Positions 33,674-42,693 of a stretch of 44,135 nucleotides of DNA are shown here, piece by piece (position 1 is the first letter of the stretch; the number at the start of each line of letters is the position of its first letter). A program made the position numbers and the translations under genes. The stretch lies in the NCBI GenBank assembly GCA_049609625.1, contig JBMYYR010000010.1:1-44135 (forward strand), in the 5' to 3' direction. Under the pieces are notes generated by a model. The model searched no databases and was not told the DNA's origin. It saw nothing but the letters and a program-made list of their open reading frames with translations. The stretch is from JBMYYR01 sp049609625 (GTDB lineage: Bacteria; Bacteroidota; Bacteroidia; Flavobacteriales; CAJXXR01).

Positions 33674-34027
33674 ATGGCAAATTCTGTAAACAAAGTAATT
33701 TTAATAGGACACCTTGGTGCTGATCCTGATTTCAAAACCTTAGATTCGGGCACCAAACTCTGTCGATTTTCTATCGCCACTTCCGAAAAATACACAACAA
33801 AAGGCGGCGACCGCGTAGAGCATACCGAGTGGCACAGTGTTGTGTCGTGGGGCGGATTGGCAGACATAGCAAATAATCTGCTCAAAAAAGGCGATATGGT
33901 TTATGTTGAAGGTAAAATCAGACAGCGCTCATGGGAAGATCCCGAAACCAAAGTTACCAAATATAGCTTCGAGATTCTGGCCGAAGCGTTAAATGTATTA
34001 CAAAAGAAAGAAAGAAAAGAAGCTTAA
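33674..34027 (+). CDS. ssb: Single-stranded DNA-binding protein, short form
   Basis: A 117-residue OB-fold protein. NSVNKVILIGHLGADPDFKT, RFSIATSEKY, EHTEWHSVVSWG and GDMVYVEGKIRQRSW are typical SSB strands. The chain ends ALNVLQKKERKEA, without the acidic tip (usually ending in DIPF) that recruits repair and replication partners. In flavobacteria a short ssb lies upstream of gldE and gldD, and that order is seen here. It may be a specialised SSB, for example in transformation, beside the main replicative copy elsewhere. Confidence 0.93.
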   Translation: MANSVNKVILIGHLGADPDFKTLDSGTKLCRFSIATSEKYTTKGGDRVEHTEWHSVVSWGGLADIANNLLKKGDMVYVEGKIRQRSWEDPETKVTKYSFEILAEALNVLQKKERKEA

Positions 34028-34132
34028 TGCGCTTCTGAAATTCTTAATTTGAATAAAAAAGTTTAATTTTGACGCTCTGTTTTTTTTGATGACAAAAAAC
34101 ATAAAAAAAGATATAAATCAAAACCCATCTGA

Positions 34133-35443
34133 GTGGACCCAGAACCCCAAAGTCTAGTTTTTTTTAGTCAGATAGCAAGTTATTTCTATCCCTTTTCGTT
34201 CCAAGCTCTTGCTTTTGGCATCGTTATACTATTGTTAATAATCAATTCGGCGTTAATTTCAGGGTCCGAAGTTGCCTTCTTTTCTCTCAATCCGAAAGAA
34301 AAGAAATGGCGGAAAAACATTGCTCTTTTTAGGTTATTAAATAAACCCAAAAAACTTTTGGCAACAATACTGATTGTTAATAATATAGTCAATATTGCCA
34401 TTATTATTCTTACCGAAATGTTTCTCAACATAACCTTAAGATTTGATAGGTTGGGAACACTTGCCGAGTGGATTATTAAGATTGTTTTAGTAACATCTAT
34501 TCTGTTGCTGTTTGGAGAAGTTTTGCCAAAAGTTTATGCCAGCAACAAACCTGAGAAATTTGCTAAAATGATGCTCAAACCTATGTTGGCCTATCAATAT
34601 GTTTTTGGTTTTTTGAGCAGATTTCTTACCGCAACCAGCGAAGTGATCGATAGAGGAAAGTCTCAGAATTTTAATATTTCGGTTGGAGACTTGTCTGCGG
34701 CTGTTCAAATGACTTCAACTGGAGTAGAAGACGAAGAAGAACATAAATTGCTACATGGAATTGCCGAATTTGGAAAAACAGAAGCCAAACAAATCATGAC
34801 CTCTCGGGTAGATATGGTAGCGGTAAGCATTTCGATGGGCTTCGACGAACTAAAAGTTCTCATAAACACCGAAAAATACTCTAGAATACCTGTATACAAA
34901 GAAAATATCGACCATATAGAAGGCGCCATTTACGTCAAAGATCTTATTCAATACATCCATCATCAAGACAACTTTCGTTGGCAATCCTTTATGAAAGACG
35001 TCTATTTTATTCCAGAATCAAAAAAAATAAACGACTTGCTGGTTGAGTTTCAGAGCATGAAAAAACACTTAGCTGTTGTGGTTGATGAATACGGTGGTGT
35101 ATCGGGCTTGGTAACCTTAGAAGATGTTTTGGAGGAAATAGTAGGAAATATTTCCAATGAGCACGATGACGAAGAAGTTGAATATGAAAAAATCAATGAA
35201 AACCTCTATCTATTTTCAGGAAAAACGCTGATTCATGAATTTTGTGATATTTTAGACATAGACCGTCAGCCTTTTGATGCCAGAAAAGGAGAGTCAGAAA
35301 CCTTGGCCGGCCTTGTACTCGAATGCCTAGGCAGGTTTCCGAAACCAAAAGAACAGATTGAATTTCAAAACATGACCTTCAAAGTGCTTGACCTTTCGGG
35401 CTATCGCATCAATCAACTCAAAGTAAGCCGAAATGATCGTTAG
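34133..35443 (+). CDS. gldE: Gliding motility-associated protein GldE
   Basis: A 436-residue membrane protein. The start is GTG and the N terminus MDPEPQSLVFFSQ is characteristic of flavobacterial GldE. A DUF21/CNNM domain with about three to four membrane helices (about 20-190) is followed by a pair of CBS domains (ITSRVDMVAVSISMGFDELK; VVVDEYGGVSGLVTLEDVLE) and a CorC/HlyC-type C-terminal domain. GldE supports GldD in building the gliding/type IX secretion machinery. It follows ssb by 105 bases and overlaps gldD by 11 bases. Confidence 0.93.
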   Translation: MDPEPQSLVFFSQIASYFYPFSFQALAFGIVILLLIINSALISGSEVAFFSLNPKEKKWRKNIALFRLLNKPKKLLATILIVNNIVNIAIIILTEMFLNITLRFDRLGTLAEWIIKIVLVTSILLLFGEVLPKVYASNKPEKFAKMMLKPMLAYQYVFGFLSRFLTATSEVIDRGKSQNFNISVGDLSAAVQMTSTGVEDEEEHKLLHGIAEFGKTEAKQIMTSRVDMVAVSISMGFDELKVLINTEKYSRIPVYKENIDHIEGAIYVKDLIQYIHHQDNFRWQSFMKDVYFIPESKKINDLLVEFQSMKKHLAVVVDEYGGVSGLVTLEDVLEEIVGNISNEHDDEEVEYEKINENLYLFSGKTLIHEFCDILDIDRQPFDARKGESETLAGLVLECLGRFPKPKEQIEFQNMTFKVLDLSGYRINQLKVSRNDR

Positions 35444-35999
35444 ACTATTGATGTTTTGTTCCATAATGTTGGCGTTTTGTGCTTGCGAAGATGATTATCA
35501 GCCCAAACCAAACGGCTATTTCAGAATCCAACCGCTCGAAAAACAGTATCAAAGCTTGAAGCCTGAGCATTGTCCGTACACAATTCAAATACCTGATTAT
35601 TATCATGTTGAATTGGTTCAGAATGAAGATTGTTGGCTCAACCTACATTCCGATTATTACAACTCGACTCTTCATTTAACCTATAGCCCAATCCACGATA
35701 ATTTGGCCGAACTGATTGCCTATTATTCAAAAGTTACCTTTCAGCACCACACCAAAGTTGCTGATGGCATCAAAGATATGGTGTTTGAAAACCCACAGAA
35801 AAGAGTATATTCTATACTGTATGAAGTAGAAGGCGATGTGCCGTCGTCTATCCAATTTATTTCTACCGACAGCACAAATCACATCATTAGAGGCGCGCTC
35901 TACTTCAACAGTGTCCCAAATGCCGATTCCATTCAACCAGTCCATTCAGAATATCTCGAAAGTATAAAATATATGATCGAACACCTGACGTGGAATTAG
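35433..35999 (+). CDS. gldD: Gliding motility lipoprotein GldD
   Basis: A 188-residue lipoprotein: signal MIVRLLMFCSIMLAFCAC with lipobox AFCAC. The region YQPKPNGYFRIQPLEKQYQS and the later HCPYTIQIPDYYHVEL match GldD, needed for gliding in Flavobacterium johnsoniae. The mature protein is periplasmic, anchored in a membrane. The start overlaps the end of gldE by 11 bases, so the two are translated together. The other gld genes are not in this window. Confidence 0.93.
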   Translation: MIVRLLMFCSIMLAFCACEDDYQPKPNGYFRIQPLEKQYQSLKPEHCPYTIQIPDYYHVELVQNEDCWLNLHSDYYNSTLHLTYSPIHDNLAELIAYYSKVTFQHHTKVADGIKDMVFENPQKRVYSILYEVEGDVPSSIQFISTDSTNHIIRGALYFNSVPNADSIQPVHSEYLESIKYMIEHLTWN

Positions 36000-36208
36000 A
36001 GATTTGAGTATTTTTTGAAATTATTTTTATTTCGTAAGTATTTGATTGTATTTATTTTATAAATTTTTAATCCATGATAGTTCATGATTTTTTTCTGACG
36101 CTTTGCTGGAATATAACCTTAAAGTTGTGAATGTTTTAACACAATGAAGAGAATCTAATTCAATGTTTTAAAGTATAATTGCAAGCATTTTATTCAAAAA
36201 CACAGATC

Positions 36209-38587
36209 ATGTTATCACTTCAAAAAAGCCTGATTCTAATATGCTTAGCGTTCGCAACACTTGTGTCGGCGCAAGACTATTCTTTGAGTGGCTACATTAA
36301 AGACGCCAAAACGGGCGAAGAGCTTATCGCTGCCAACGTATCGGTTGTTGAGCTAACAAAAGGCGTTAGTGCTAATGTGTATGGCTTCTATTCGCTGTCT
36401 TTGCCAAAAGGAACGCACGACATAAAAATCAGTTTTATAGGTTACAACTCAAAAGTAGTTCGTGTTGATTTGCAACAAAACATGACTATGAATTTTGATT
36501 TAGAAGAACGTTCTCAAAGCCTGAGTGCTGTTGTTCTTTCTGACAAAAAAGCGGATGAAAACATCAAATCTGTCGAAATATCAACCGTACGTATAGATCC
36601 TAAACAGATGAAAAAAGTGCCTGTAGTTTTAGGAGAGCAAGACATCATAAAATCATTCACACTTCAGCCAGGCATTACCACGGCGAGAGAAGGAGCAAGT
36701 GGATTCAATGTTCGAGGCGGAAAAGAAGATCAGAACCTAATTTTGTTGGACGAATCGGCTGTGTTCAGCTCTTCACATTTACTCGGTTTTTTCTCCGTTT
36801 TCAATTCCGATGCCATCAAAGACGCTACGATGTATAAAGGTGGAATCCCTGCTTATTACGGTGGGCGTTTATCTTCTGTGCTCGACATCCGACAAAAAGA
36901 AGGCAACATGAAAGCGTTTCATGGAACGGGAGGAATTGGCGCACTTTCGGCACGTTTGATGCTCGAAGGGCCTTTCGAAAAAGATAAAGGTTCGTTTATG
37001 GTTGCGGGTCGTCGGTCTTATGGCGATTTGTTTCTGAAATTATCAAAAAAGAAAGAACTTAGAGAATCTAAACTCTATTTTTATGACTTGAATGCCAAAG
37101 GAAACTACATCATTAATGATAAAAACAGACTCTTTTTATCAGGCTATTTTGGTCGAGACGTGTTTAAGTTTGATGATAATTTTGGAGTCGATTGGGGCAA
37201 CACTAACTTTACCTTGAGATGGAACCATTTGTTTAGTCCAAAATTGTTTTCCAACACCAGTTTAATCTATTCTAAATACAATTATGAATTAGGAATTGCT
37301 GATATTTTTAATTGGAGGTCTGAAATCAATTCTTGGTCGTTGACTAATGATTATCAGTACTTTAAAAATGACAAAAACAGTTTTAAATTCGGGTTTACGG
37401 CCAAAAAATACAATATAAATCTAGGCGAAATTGATGTGTTGCTGACCAATGAAGACACCCTCTTGGGTAAGCGCCTTGGTATAGAACCAGCGGTTTATGT
37501 TAGTCATAAATTGAATGTTAATCCACGTTTTGACATCGAATACGGTTTGCGTTTGGCAGGATATTTTAATGTTGGCGAGCAAGAGGTTGCGCAATACACC
37601 GACAACAAGCCTATTTATTGGGATGAAGAGCGAGAAGAGTATATTTCGAGATTGCCAAATGGCTTCAAGCATTACGGCAAAAATGATCTAATAAATTACG
37701 ATATTCGGCTGTTGCCGAGGTTGCGTTTGCGCTATGCTTTGGATGACGAATCGTCGCTGAAAGTTGGTTATAATAGGATGATGCAGAATTTACACTTAAT
37801 TTCTAACGCCACATCATCAAATCCTCTAAATATCTGGTTGCCAAACGATAGATATATCGATCCAGAGATGGTAGATCAAATGTCGGCAGGATATTTCCGA
37901 AATTTTGACAACAATAAATACGAGCTTTCCACCGAGCTTTATTATAAATATTATTCAAACCTGATTGACTATAAGGATTTGCCTAACTTAGATCAGAATC
38001 CATACATTGAAGCTGAAATTTTAGCTGGAAATGGAAGAGCTTTCGGTTTGGAACTTTCGCTAAAGAAGACCCAAGGCAAACTTACAGGTTGGTTGAGCTA
38101 TACGCTTGCCCGAACTGAAACGAGAATCGAAGGATTTGGAGGAACAAACGAAACTGGAATCAACAAAGGTAATTGGTATCCGTCGGCTTTTGATAAAACG
38201 CATGACTTATCGATTACAGGAATTTATGAACTAAGCGACAGGCTGAGTGTGTCGGCAAATTTTGTATTTGCAACAGGACTTCCGGCCAACTTCCCGTCAA
38301 GCTCGTTCCAATTTGGAGGCATAACCCATGCCGCATACAACGGCTACAGAAATCAGGATCGAATGCCTGTCTACCATCGTGTAGATTTGGGGGCGACCTT
38401 GAAAGGTAAAAAACATAAAAATCCGAATTACGAAACGGAATGGATTTTTGGCGTTTATAATGCTTACAACCGCTATAATACCGCTGGTTTGGCTTTTGTG
38501 CAGGACGAAGAAACGGGCGAAAATCAAGTAGAGAGCACAACCTATTTTGGAATCATTCCGAGTGTAACCTGGAATTTTAAATTTTAA
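36209..38587 (+). CDS. TonB-dependent receptor paired with a DUF4249 lipoprotein
   Basis: A 792-residue outer-membrane receptor. I start at ATG 36209, giving the signal peptide MLSLQKSLILICLAFATLVS cut after SAQ; a TTG 30 bases upstream is unlikely. A carboxypeptidase-like domain (GYIKDAKTGEELIAANVSVV) is followed by the plug (FNVRGGKEDQNLILLDESAV; GGIPAYYGGRLSSVLDIRQK) and a barrel ending in GIIPSVTWNFKF. The gene is followed after 5 bases by the DUF4249 lipoprotein, a common pairing in Bacteroidota. The ligand is unknown. Confidence 0.92.
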   Translation: MLSLQKSLILICLAFATLVSAQDYSLSGYIKDAKTGEELIAANVSVVELTKGVSANVYGFYSLSLPKGTHDIKISFIGYNSKVVRVDLQQNMTMNFDLEERSQSLSAVVLSDKKADENIKSVEISTVRIDPKQMKKVPVVLGEQDIIKSFTLQPGITTAREGASGFNVRGGKEDQNLILLDESAVFSSSHLLGFFSVFNSDAIKDATMYKGGIPAYYGGRLSSVLDIRQKEGNMKAFHGTGGIGALSARLMLEGPFEKDKGSFMVAGRRSYGDLFLKLSKKKELRESKLYFYDLNAKGNYIINDKNRLFLSGYFGRDVFKFDDNFGVDWGNTNFTLRWNHLFSPKLFSNTSLIYSKYNYELGIADIFNWRSEINSWSLTNDYQYFKNDKNSFKFGFTAKKYNINLGEIDVLLTNEDTLLGKRLGIEPAVYVSHKLNVNPRFDIEYGLRLAGYFNVGEQEVAQYTDNKPIYWDEEREEYISRLPNGFKHYGKNDLINYDIRLLPRLRLRYALDDESSLKVGYNRMMQNLHLISNATSSNPLNIWLPNDRYIDPEMVDQMSAGYFRNFDNNKYELSTELYYKYYSNLIDYKDLPNLDQNPYIEAEILAGNGRAFGLELSLKKTQGKLTGWLSYTLARTETRIEGFGGTNETGINKGNWYPSAFDKTHDLSITGIYELSDRLSVSANFVFATGLPANFPSSSFQFGGITHAAYNGYRNQDRMPVYHRVDLGATLKGKKHKNPNYETEWIFGVYNAYNRYNTAGLAFVQDEETGENQVESTTYFGIIPSVTWNFKF

Positions 38588-38592
38588 ACAAG

Positions 38593-39495
38593 ATGAAGAA
38601 ATTAAGTATACAATTGGTGCTAATTATCTTAGCTTTAGCGAGTTGCACCAGAGTTATTGATGTAGATATTGAAGGACAATCTGAAACGCGATTAGTGGTT
38701 GAAGGTGGCGTATTTTTTTATGAAAACAACCCCGACAGTACTTATCAATCCATCAGATTAACAACATCAAAGAGTTATTTTTCTGACCCCAACCAAGTGC
38801 CAAGCCTGAGTGGAGCAACGGTTAGTGTTACCGACCTGACAACCAGTGCGGTATATCTATATGTTGAGTCGGCAACCGAAGCTGGAGTGTATGAAACCAA
38901 CACCCTGAAAGCAGAAATGGGAACGTCTTACAAGCTTAATATAAAAGCTGAATTGGATGGTATAGAGCAAGACTTTGAGGCCGTATCGACCATCGAACGG
39001 CATTGCCCAAAAATGGATTCGGTGTTTTTAGATTTTGAGAAATCATTTTTTGACGACGAGAGCGGCTACTATATTATGTATTCGATGACCCAAGATAGTA
39101 CAGTGTCGGATTTTTTCTACTTTCAAACGTTTTTAGACGGCGAATTGCTCGAGGACAATTACGATAATCCAAATTTTTATAATTCTTTGTTTGACGACGT
39201 GTTCTTTGACGCTTTTATTGATAGTATGGTTGTGGTAAATCCATGGATTTTGGAAGAAGAAGAAACACCTCCTTTTCACCTGAGAATCAAACTCAATAAC
39301 CTCAACAAAGTTGACTATGACTACCTTCATCGAACTTTGGAAAACAAAGTGGGAGGTTCTGATACGCCTGCGGTTGAGATTAAAAGTTCTGTCAAAAATA
39401 AAACCTTTCCAAAGCGGTATGCGTTTGGAATGTTCTATTGCTCGGCACAGCATGAGGTACAGCGACTTATAGAGGCTTATCCGCCAAAAGAATAG
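38593..39495 (+). CDS. DUF4249 family lipoprotein
   Basis: A 300-residue lipoprotein with signal MKKLSIQLVLIILALASC. The family pattern VIDVDIEGQSETRLVVEGGV follows the lipobox, with a beta-rich domain (TYQSIRLTTSKSYFSDPN; LSGATVSVTD) and a C-terminal region with two further conserved stretches. DUF4249 proteins are encoded next to TonB receptors, as here, and are probably surface-exposed ligand-binding partners of the receptor. A hairpin 87 bases downstream may end the transcript. Confidence 0.88.
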   Translation: MKKLSIQLVLIILALASCTRVIDVDIEGQSETRLVVEGGVFFYENNPDSTYQSIRLTTSKSYFSDPNQVPSLSGATVSVTDLTTSAVYLYVESATEAGVYETNTLKAEMGTSYKLNIKAELDGIEQDFEAVSTIERHCPKMDSVFLDFEKSFFDDESGYYIMYSMTQDSTVSDFFYFQTFLDGELLEDNYDNPNFYNSLFDDVFFDAFIDSMVVVNPWILEEEETPPFHLRIKLNNLNKVDYDYLHRTLENKVGGSDTPAVEIKSSVKNKTFPKRYAFGMFYCSAQHEVQRLIEAYPPKE

Positions 39496-39582
39496 ATCCT
39501 GGAAGACGGCCGTAGGCCAACAGAAACCTATCATAAAAACCCTAACACATAACCATAGCAGAATGGTGCTTTGGGCGTGTTT

Positions 39583-39608
39583 CACAAAAAAAATATACTT
39601 TTTTTGTG
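39583..39608. terminator. A-tract/T-tract hairpin, candidate terminator
   Basis: CACAAAAAAA pairs perfectly with TTTTTTTGTG around a 6-base loop. It lies between the DUF4249 gene and the ATPase gene, 49 bases before the ATG at 39658. The stem is almost pure A/T, so its strength as a terminator is doubtful; it might instead regulate the operon downstream. Confidence 0.4.
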
Positions 39609-39657
39609 CTATACTGATTTTGATTTGTAAATTGTGCATCCCGAAACCAACAAACGT

Positions 39658-41973
39658 ATGCGTAGCACATTTGCGAAACCAAAACAGCTAAAAGACAGTC
39701 AAAGCTTTAAGCAATTCTCTGAAATGCTTTTAGCTCTTGGAGCAGACTTAGAGCATCAGTCAACATGTGAAGATTTATGCACATTTATTGAAGTAAAAGT
39801 GCTCAATTTTAGTCAATTGATGATTGCTTTGGGCGACCTAGAGAAGAGGAAAGAGCCTGCTGAGCCTCAAGAATTGTATTTATTCAACTACTTGATTGTC
39901 AAGTCGTTAAATATCTTTTTTATTAATGCTGTTTCGGCATACTATCAGCTTTCAAAAATACGGATTGAACTTTTGGAAAACGCTCAACGCACCCAAGAGC
40001 AATCGGCCATAGAGCCAATAAAAACACAACTTTTGGAAGACATTGAGGCTCTAAAGCGCTTTCTAGAGCCCGAAGCATTAATTCGCACGTGGGCTATTGA
40101 TGCTGCAGAGCGCACACAGCATCAGGCCAACCCATGGGATGTTTATAAAAATCATTTTCAATCTACCCAAAAGCAAGTAGAGATATTATCAAAAACGGTT
40201 GAAAAAGCCCAAAAGCAAGCTCTTGTTTTTCAAGACATCAAGCGCTATATCAATCAATCTATTCAAGACATAGAGGTTTATTTTTCTGAAAAAGAACAAT
40301 TTATCTCTAATTTATTGGTCAATTTTAAATCAACTGATCTGCTGACTCAGTTGGAACAAGAGCTCGAAATTTCTGAGGAAGAAAGCCAACAACATCACGT
40401 TTTTTCTCAAGATTTGGAAACTAAAATGACAAGGCTCCAAACGCTTGAAGTGCCGATGTCGTATAGGCAGGGCAAGCTGGAGTTTAAACGCTTTGAGCTT
40501 TCAAACGTGCTCAAAAAGTGGTTAGATTTTGAGATTTTAGCTAAGTTTTTTGATATTTGGTTGCTTCAAGATGGTGTCGATCAGTATGTTAAACTTCAGG
40601 TAAGACATATAGTTAATCATATAAAAGTTCAGGGAAAAAGAAGTGAAGATATTGATTATGAACTGGTTGAATCAAGTTTGAATCAGCTAAAAATGCAAAT
40701 CGGCGAGAAGCGCACAAAGTTTTTATCTTTTATTCCGAAAATAGAAACTGAGCTAAATCAAAAGTTGAGCTTATCGAGTTATTATAGATTTTCAGTTCAA
40801 TTCGACATTCCACTGAAACATAGCATTGGCTACAGACGCAACCAATTGCTAATACGATTGAAAACCATTTATAAAACCTGGAAAGATCGTTTATTTGATA
40901 CTTCGCATATCATCGAAACATCGGCTAAAGAACAAGCTTTAGGACTTATTTCTGAGCGGCAGTCTAGTGGTGAAGATGAACAATATGATGCTCTTTTTCT
41001 GAATAAAAATTTTATTGGTGATTTGTTTATTGTGCCTAGACTTGAGCTTCAAAATCGCTATAACCAAGCCTTAGAATTATGGTCTCAGGGCTTTTTTCAA
41101 TCCATACTTTTGTATGGAAATCGCTTGAGCGGAAAATCAACATTAATGCACTTTTTTTCTAATCAAGAGTCTGATGGTCAGTTAATTGAGTTGACGCCCT
41201 TTTCTACGATTAGAATAGGAAACAAAACATTTCAAGTTAAGCGAAATCTACTTGCGAGCCTCAAATGGATGGAAGAACATAGTCTTTCTAATCAAAAATT
41301 GAGAATTCATATTGATGATATCGAACGTTGGTCGGAGGGAAGCAAAGCACTTAGTAGCAACATTAAAGCGCTGCTAAACGTGATGCTGAACAAACAACAG
41401 GATTGGTTTTTTGTAGTGTCGGTCAACGACATGACTTTTAGTCGTTTAGATTCAAGATTTGAACTCAAACATCAGTTTACAACCTTGCTCGATACATCCA
41501 AATCTTCATTAGAAGCTATTGTTCAGGCAGTTCAAATTCGTCATGGCGCCTCTCACAAACTCTTAAGAACCAAAACTGGAGAAGAATTTACGCCTTCTAA
41601 AATCAAAAATTCAGTTTCTAATTTTGCAGAACAGGCAAAACACAACATCGGGCAAACACTCCAAATATGGACCTATCAAACCCGAATAAAACACTCTGCT
41701 GAGGTCATTTTAGATTCTGAGTCAAAATCATTTTCTAATCTATTTTCTTTTTATGAATTGCTGATAATCAAGCAGATATATTTGAATAGAGTTGTCAGAA
41801 GTTCAGGCTTGCAGGCTGTTTTTCCGAAAGCTCAACAGCACCAGTTTTATGCTAGCTTGCAGCAACTTTTGGGACTTAAAGTCGTTTTAGAAAGCAAGCG
41901 TGGTCAATACAATATCAATCCGCTGGTTATTACCGAAGTTGAACTGTTTTTAAACCAATCAAAAAATGACTGA
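39658..41973 (+). CDS. Uncharacterised P-loop ATPase with large helical N-terminal half
   Basis: A 771-residue protein. I start at ATG 39658; a GTG 24 bases upstream is also possible. Residues 1-440 are almost entirely helical and charged, with coiled-coil-like heptads (ILSKTVEKAQKQALVFQDIK; LLTQLEQELEISEEES). The ATPase part has Walker A LLYGNRLSGKSTLMHF (about 487-494) and Walker B LRIHIDDIERWSEG (about 550-558), then a sensor-like stretch WFFVVSVNDMTFSRL. The C terminus looks like a winged helix (LQQLLGLKVVLESKRGQYNI). I recognise no named family. It overlaps the MscS-like gene by 8 bases, so it is coupled to a membrane channel and an antiporter. Confidence 0.85.
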   Translation: MRSTFAKPKQLKDSQSFKQFSEMLLALGADLEHQSTCEDLCTFIEVKVLNFSQLMIALGDLEKRKEPAEPQELYLFNYLIVKSLNIFFINAVSAYYQLSKIRIELLENAQRTQEQSAIEPIKTQLLEDIEALKRFLEPEALIRTWAIDAAERTQHQANPWDVYKNHFQSTQKQVEILSKTVEKAQKQALVFQDIKRYINQSIQDIEVYFSEKEQFISNLLVNFKSTDLLTQLEQELEISEEESQQHHVFSQDLETKMTRLQTLEVPMSYRQGKLEFKRFELSNVLKKWLDFEILAKFFDIWLLQDGVDQYVKLQVRHIVNHIKVQGKRSEDIDYELVESSLNQLKMQIGEKRTKFLSFIPKIETELNQKLSLSSYYRFSVQFDIPLKHSIGYRRNQLLIRLKTIYKTWKDRLFDTSHIIETSAKEQALGLISERQSSGEDEQYDALFLNKNFIGDLFIVPRLELQNRYNQALELWSQGFFQSILLYGNRLSGKSTLMHFFSNQESDGQLIELTPFSTIRIGNKTFQVKRNLLASLKWMEEHSLSNQKLRIHIDDIERWSEGSKALSSNIKALLNVMLNKQQDWFFVVSVNDMTFSRLDSRFELKHQFTTLLDTSKSSLEAIVQAVQIRHGASHKLLRTKTGEEFTPSKIKNSVSNFAEQAKHNIGQTLQIWTYQTRIKHSAEVILDSESKSFSNLFSFYELLIIKQIYLNRVVRSSGLQAVFPKAQQHQFYASLQQLLGLKVVLESKRGQYNINPLVITEVELFLNQSKND

Positions 41974-42682
41974 TCTAACCTACAATCAGGGATTTACATG
42001 GTTCTTTGCTCTAAAACTGTTTTTGTTTTTGGCGGCCTTTTATCTTTTGTTAAAGATGTTGCTTAGGCTTCTTCCCTTTGCCTTGCAAAACAATCCCTAT
42101 AAAGATCCTATTCTGAACGTTCTGAAAGGTTTCAAGGTGTTGCTAAAGCCGCTCTCTATTGTTGCTATGCTAGTCGCTGTTATTTCAATAGACGTCTTGG
42201 TTCATGGCATATTATTTTTAGTTCTTGCCTTGTTTTCTTACACTTACATTAAAAATTATCTGAGTGGTATAGTGTTTAAAATCAATTTGTTGGTTAAAAA
42301 AGGAGAGCAAATTAACCTAGGTGAAACGACGGGTAAAATTGATAAATTTTTGCCCTTCGGATTTATTCTACGAAACAATTTAGGCGCGCAATATGTCCCT
42401 TATTCTCAGCTCGACAAAACAGGTTTTCAGATTAAATATAGCGCAGCCAAAACCAGTACTCAACATTTTTTAATACAAAGCATAGCCTCAAATCAGGACA
42501 TTCTCGATGCGCTTTTTCACTGTCCTTTTGTCGATTATTCTAAAAAGCCTGATTGTTCTCAGCCAAACAAAACCAACCAACGTTTGCTGAAAATCAGATT
42601 AGAATCTGGATGTAGTCAAGCTGCTTTTTTTCAATTTTTTGAGGAATTTTATCCAGAAATACAACTCACATTAGATCATTAA
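41966..42682 (+). CDS. MscS-like small membrane protein
   Basis: A 238-residue protein. Two to three membrane helices (about 12-32, 53-75 and 78-98) precede a beta domain that fits the MscS middle domain: YLSGIVFKINLLVKKGEQIN, then GETTGKIDKFLPFGFILRNN and GAQYVPYSQLDKTGF. The cytosolic end (about 155-238) could be the alpha/beta vestibule. MscS channels open on membrane tension or ligand binding. This one is short and lacks the extended N-terminal helices of large MscS proteins. It overlaps the ATPase gene by 8 bases and precedes the antiporter gene by 11, so the three are one operon. Confidence 0.8.
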   Translation: MTDLTYNQGFTWFFALKLFLFLAAFYLLLKMLLRLLPFALQNNPYKDPILNVLKGFKVLLKPLSIVAMLVAVISIDVLVHGILFLVLALFSYTYIKNYLSGIVFKINLLVKKGEQINLGETTGKIDKFLPFGFILRNNLGAQYVPYSQLDKTGFQIKYSAAKTSTQHFLIQSIASNQDILDALFHCPFVDYSKKPDCSQPNKTNQRLLKIRLESGCSQAAFFQFFEEFYPEIQLTLDH

Positions 42683-42693
42683 ACTAATATATT

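Noticed and set aside
36179..36208. TTG start for the TonB receptor
   Set aside because: It would put ten residues before a complete signal peptide that begins at ATG 36209.
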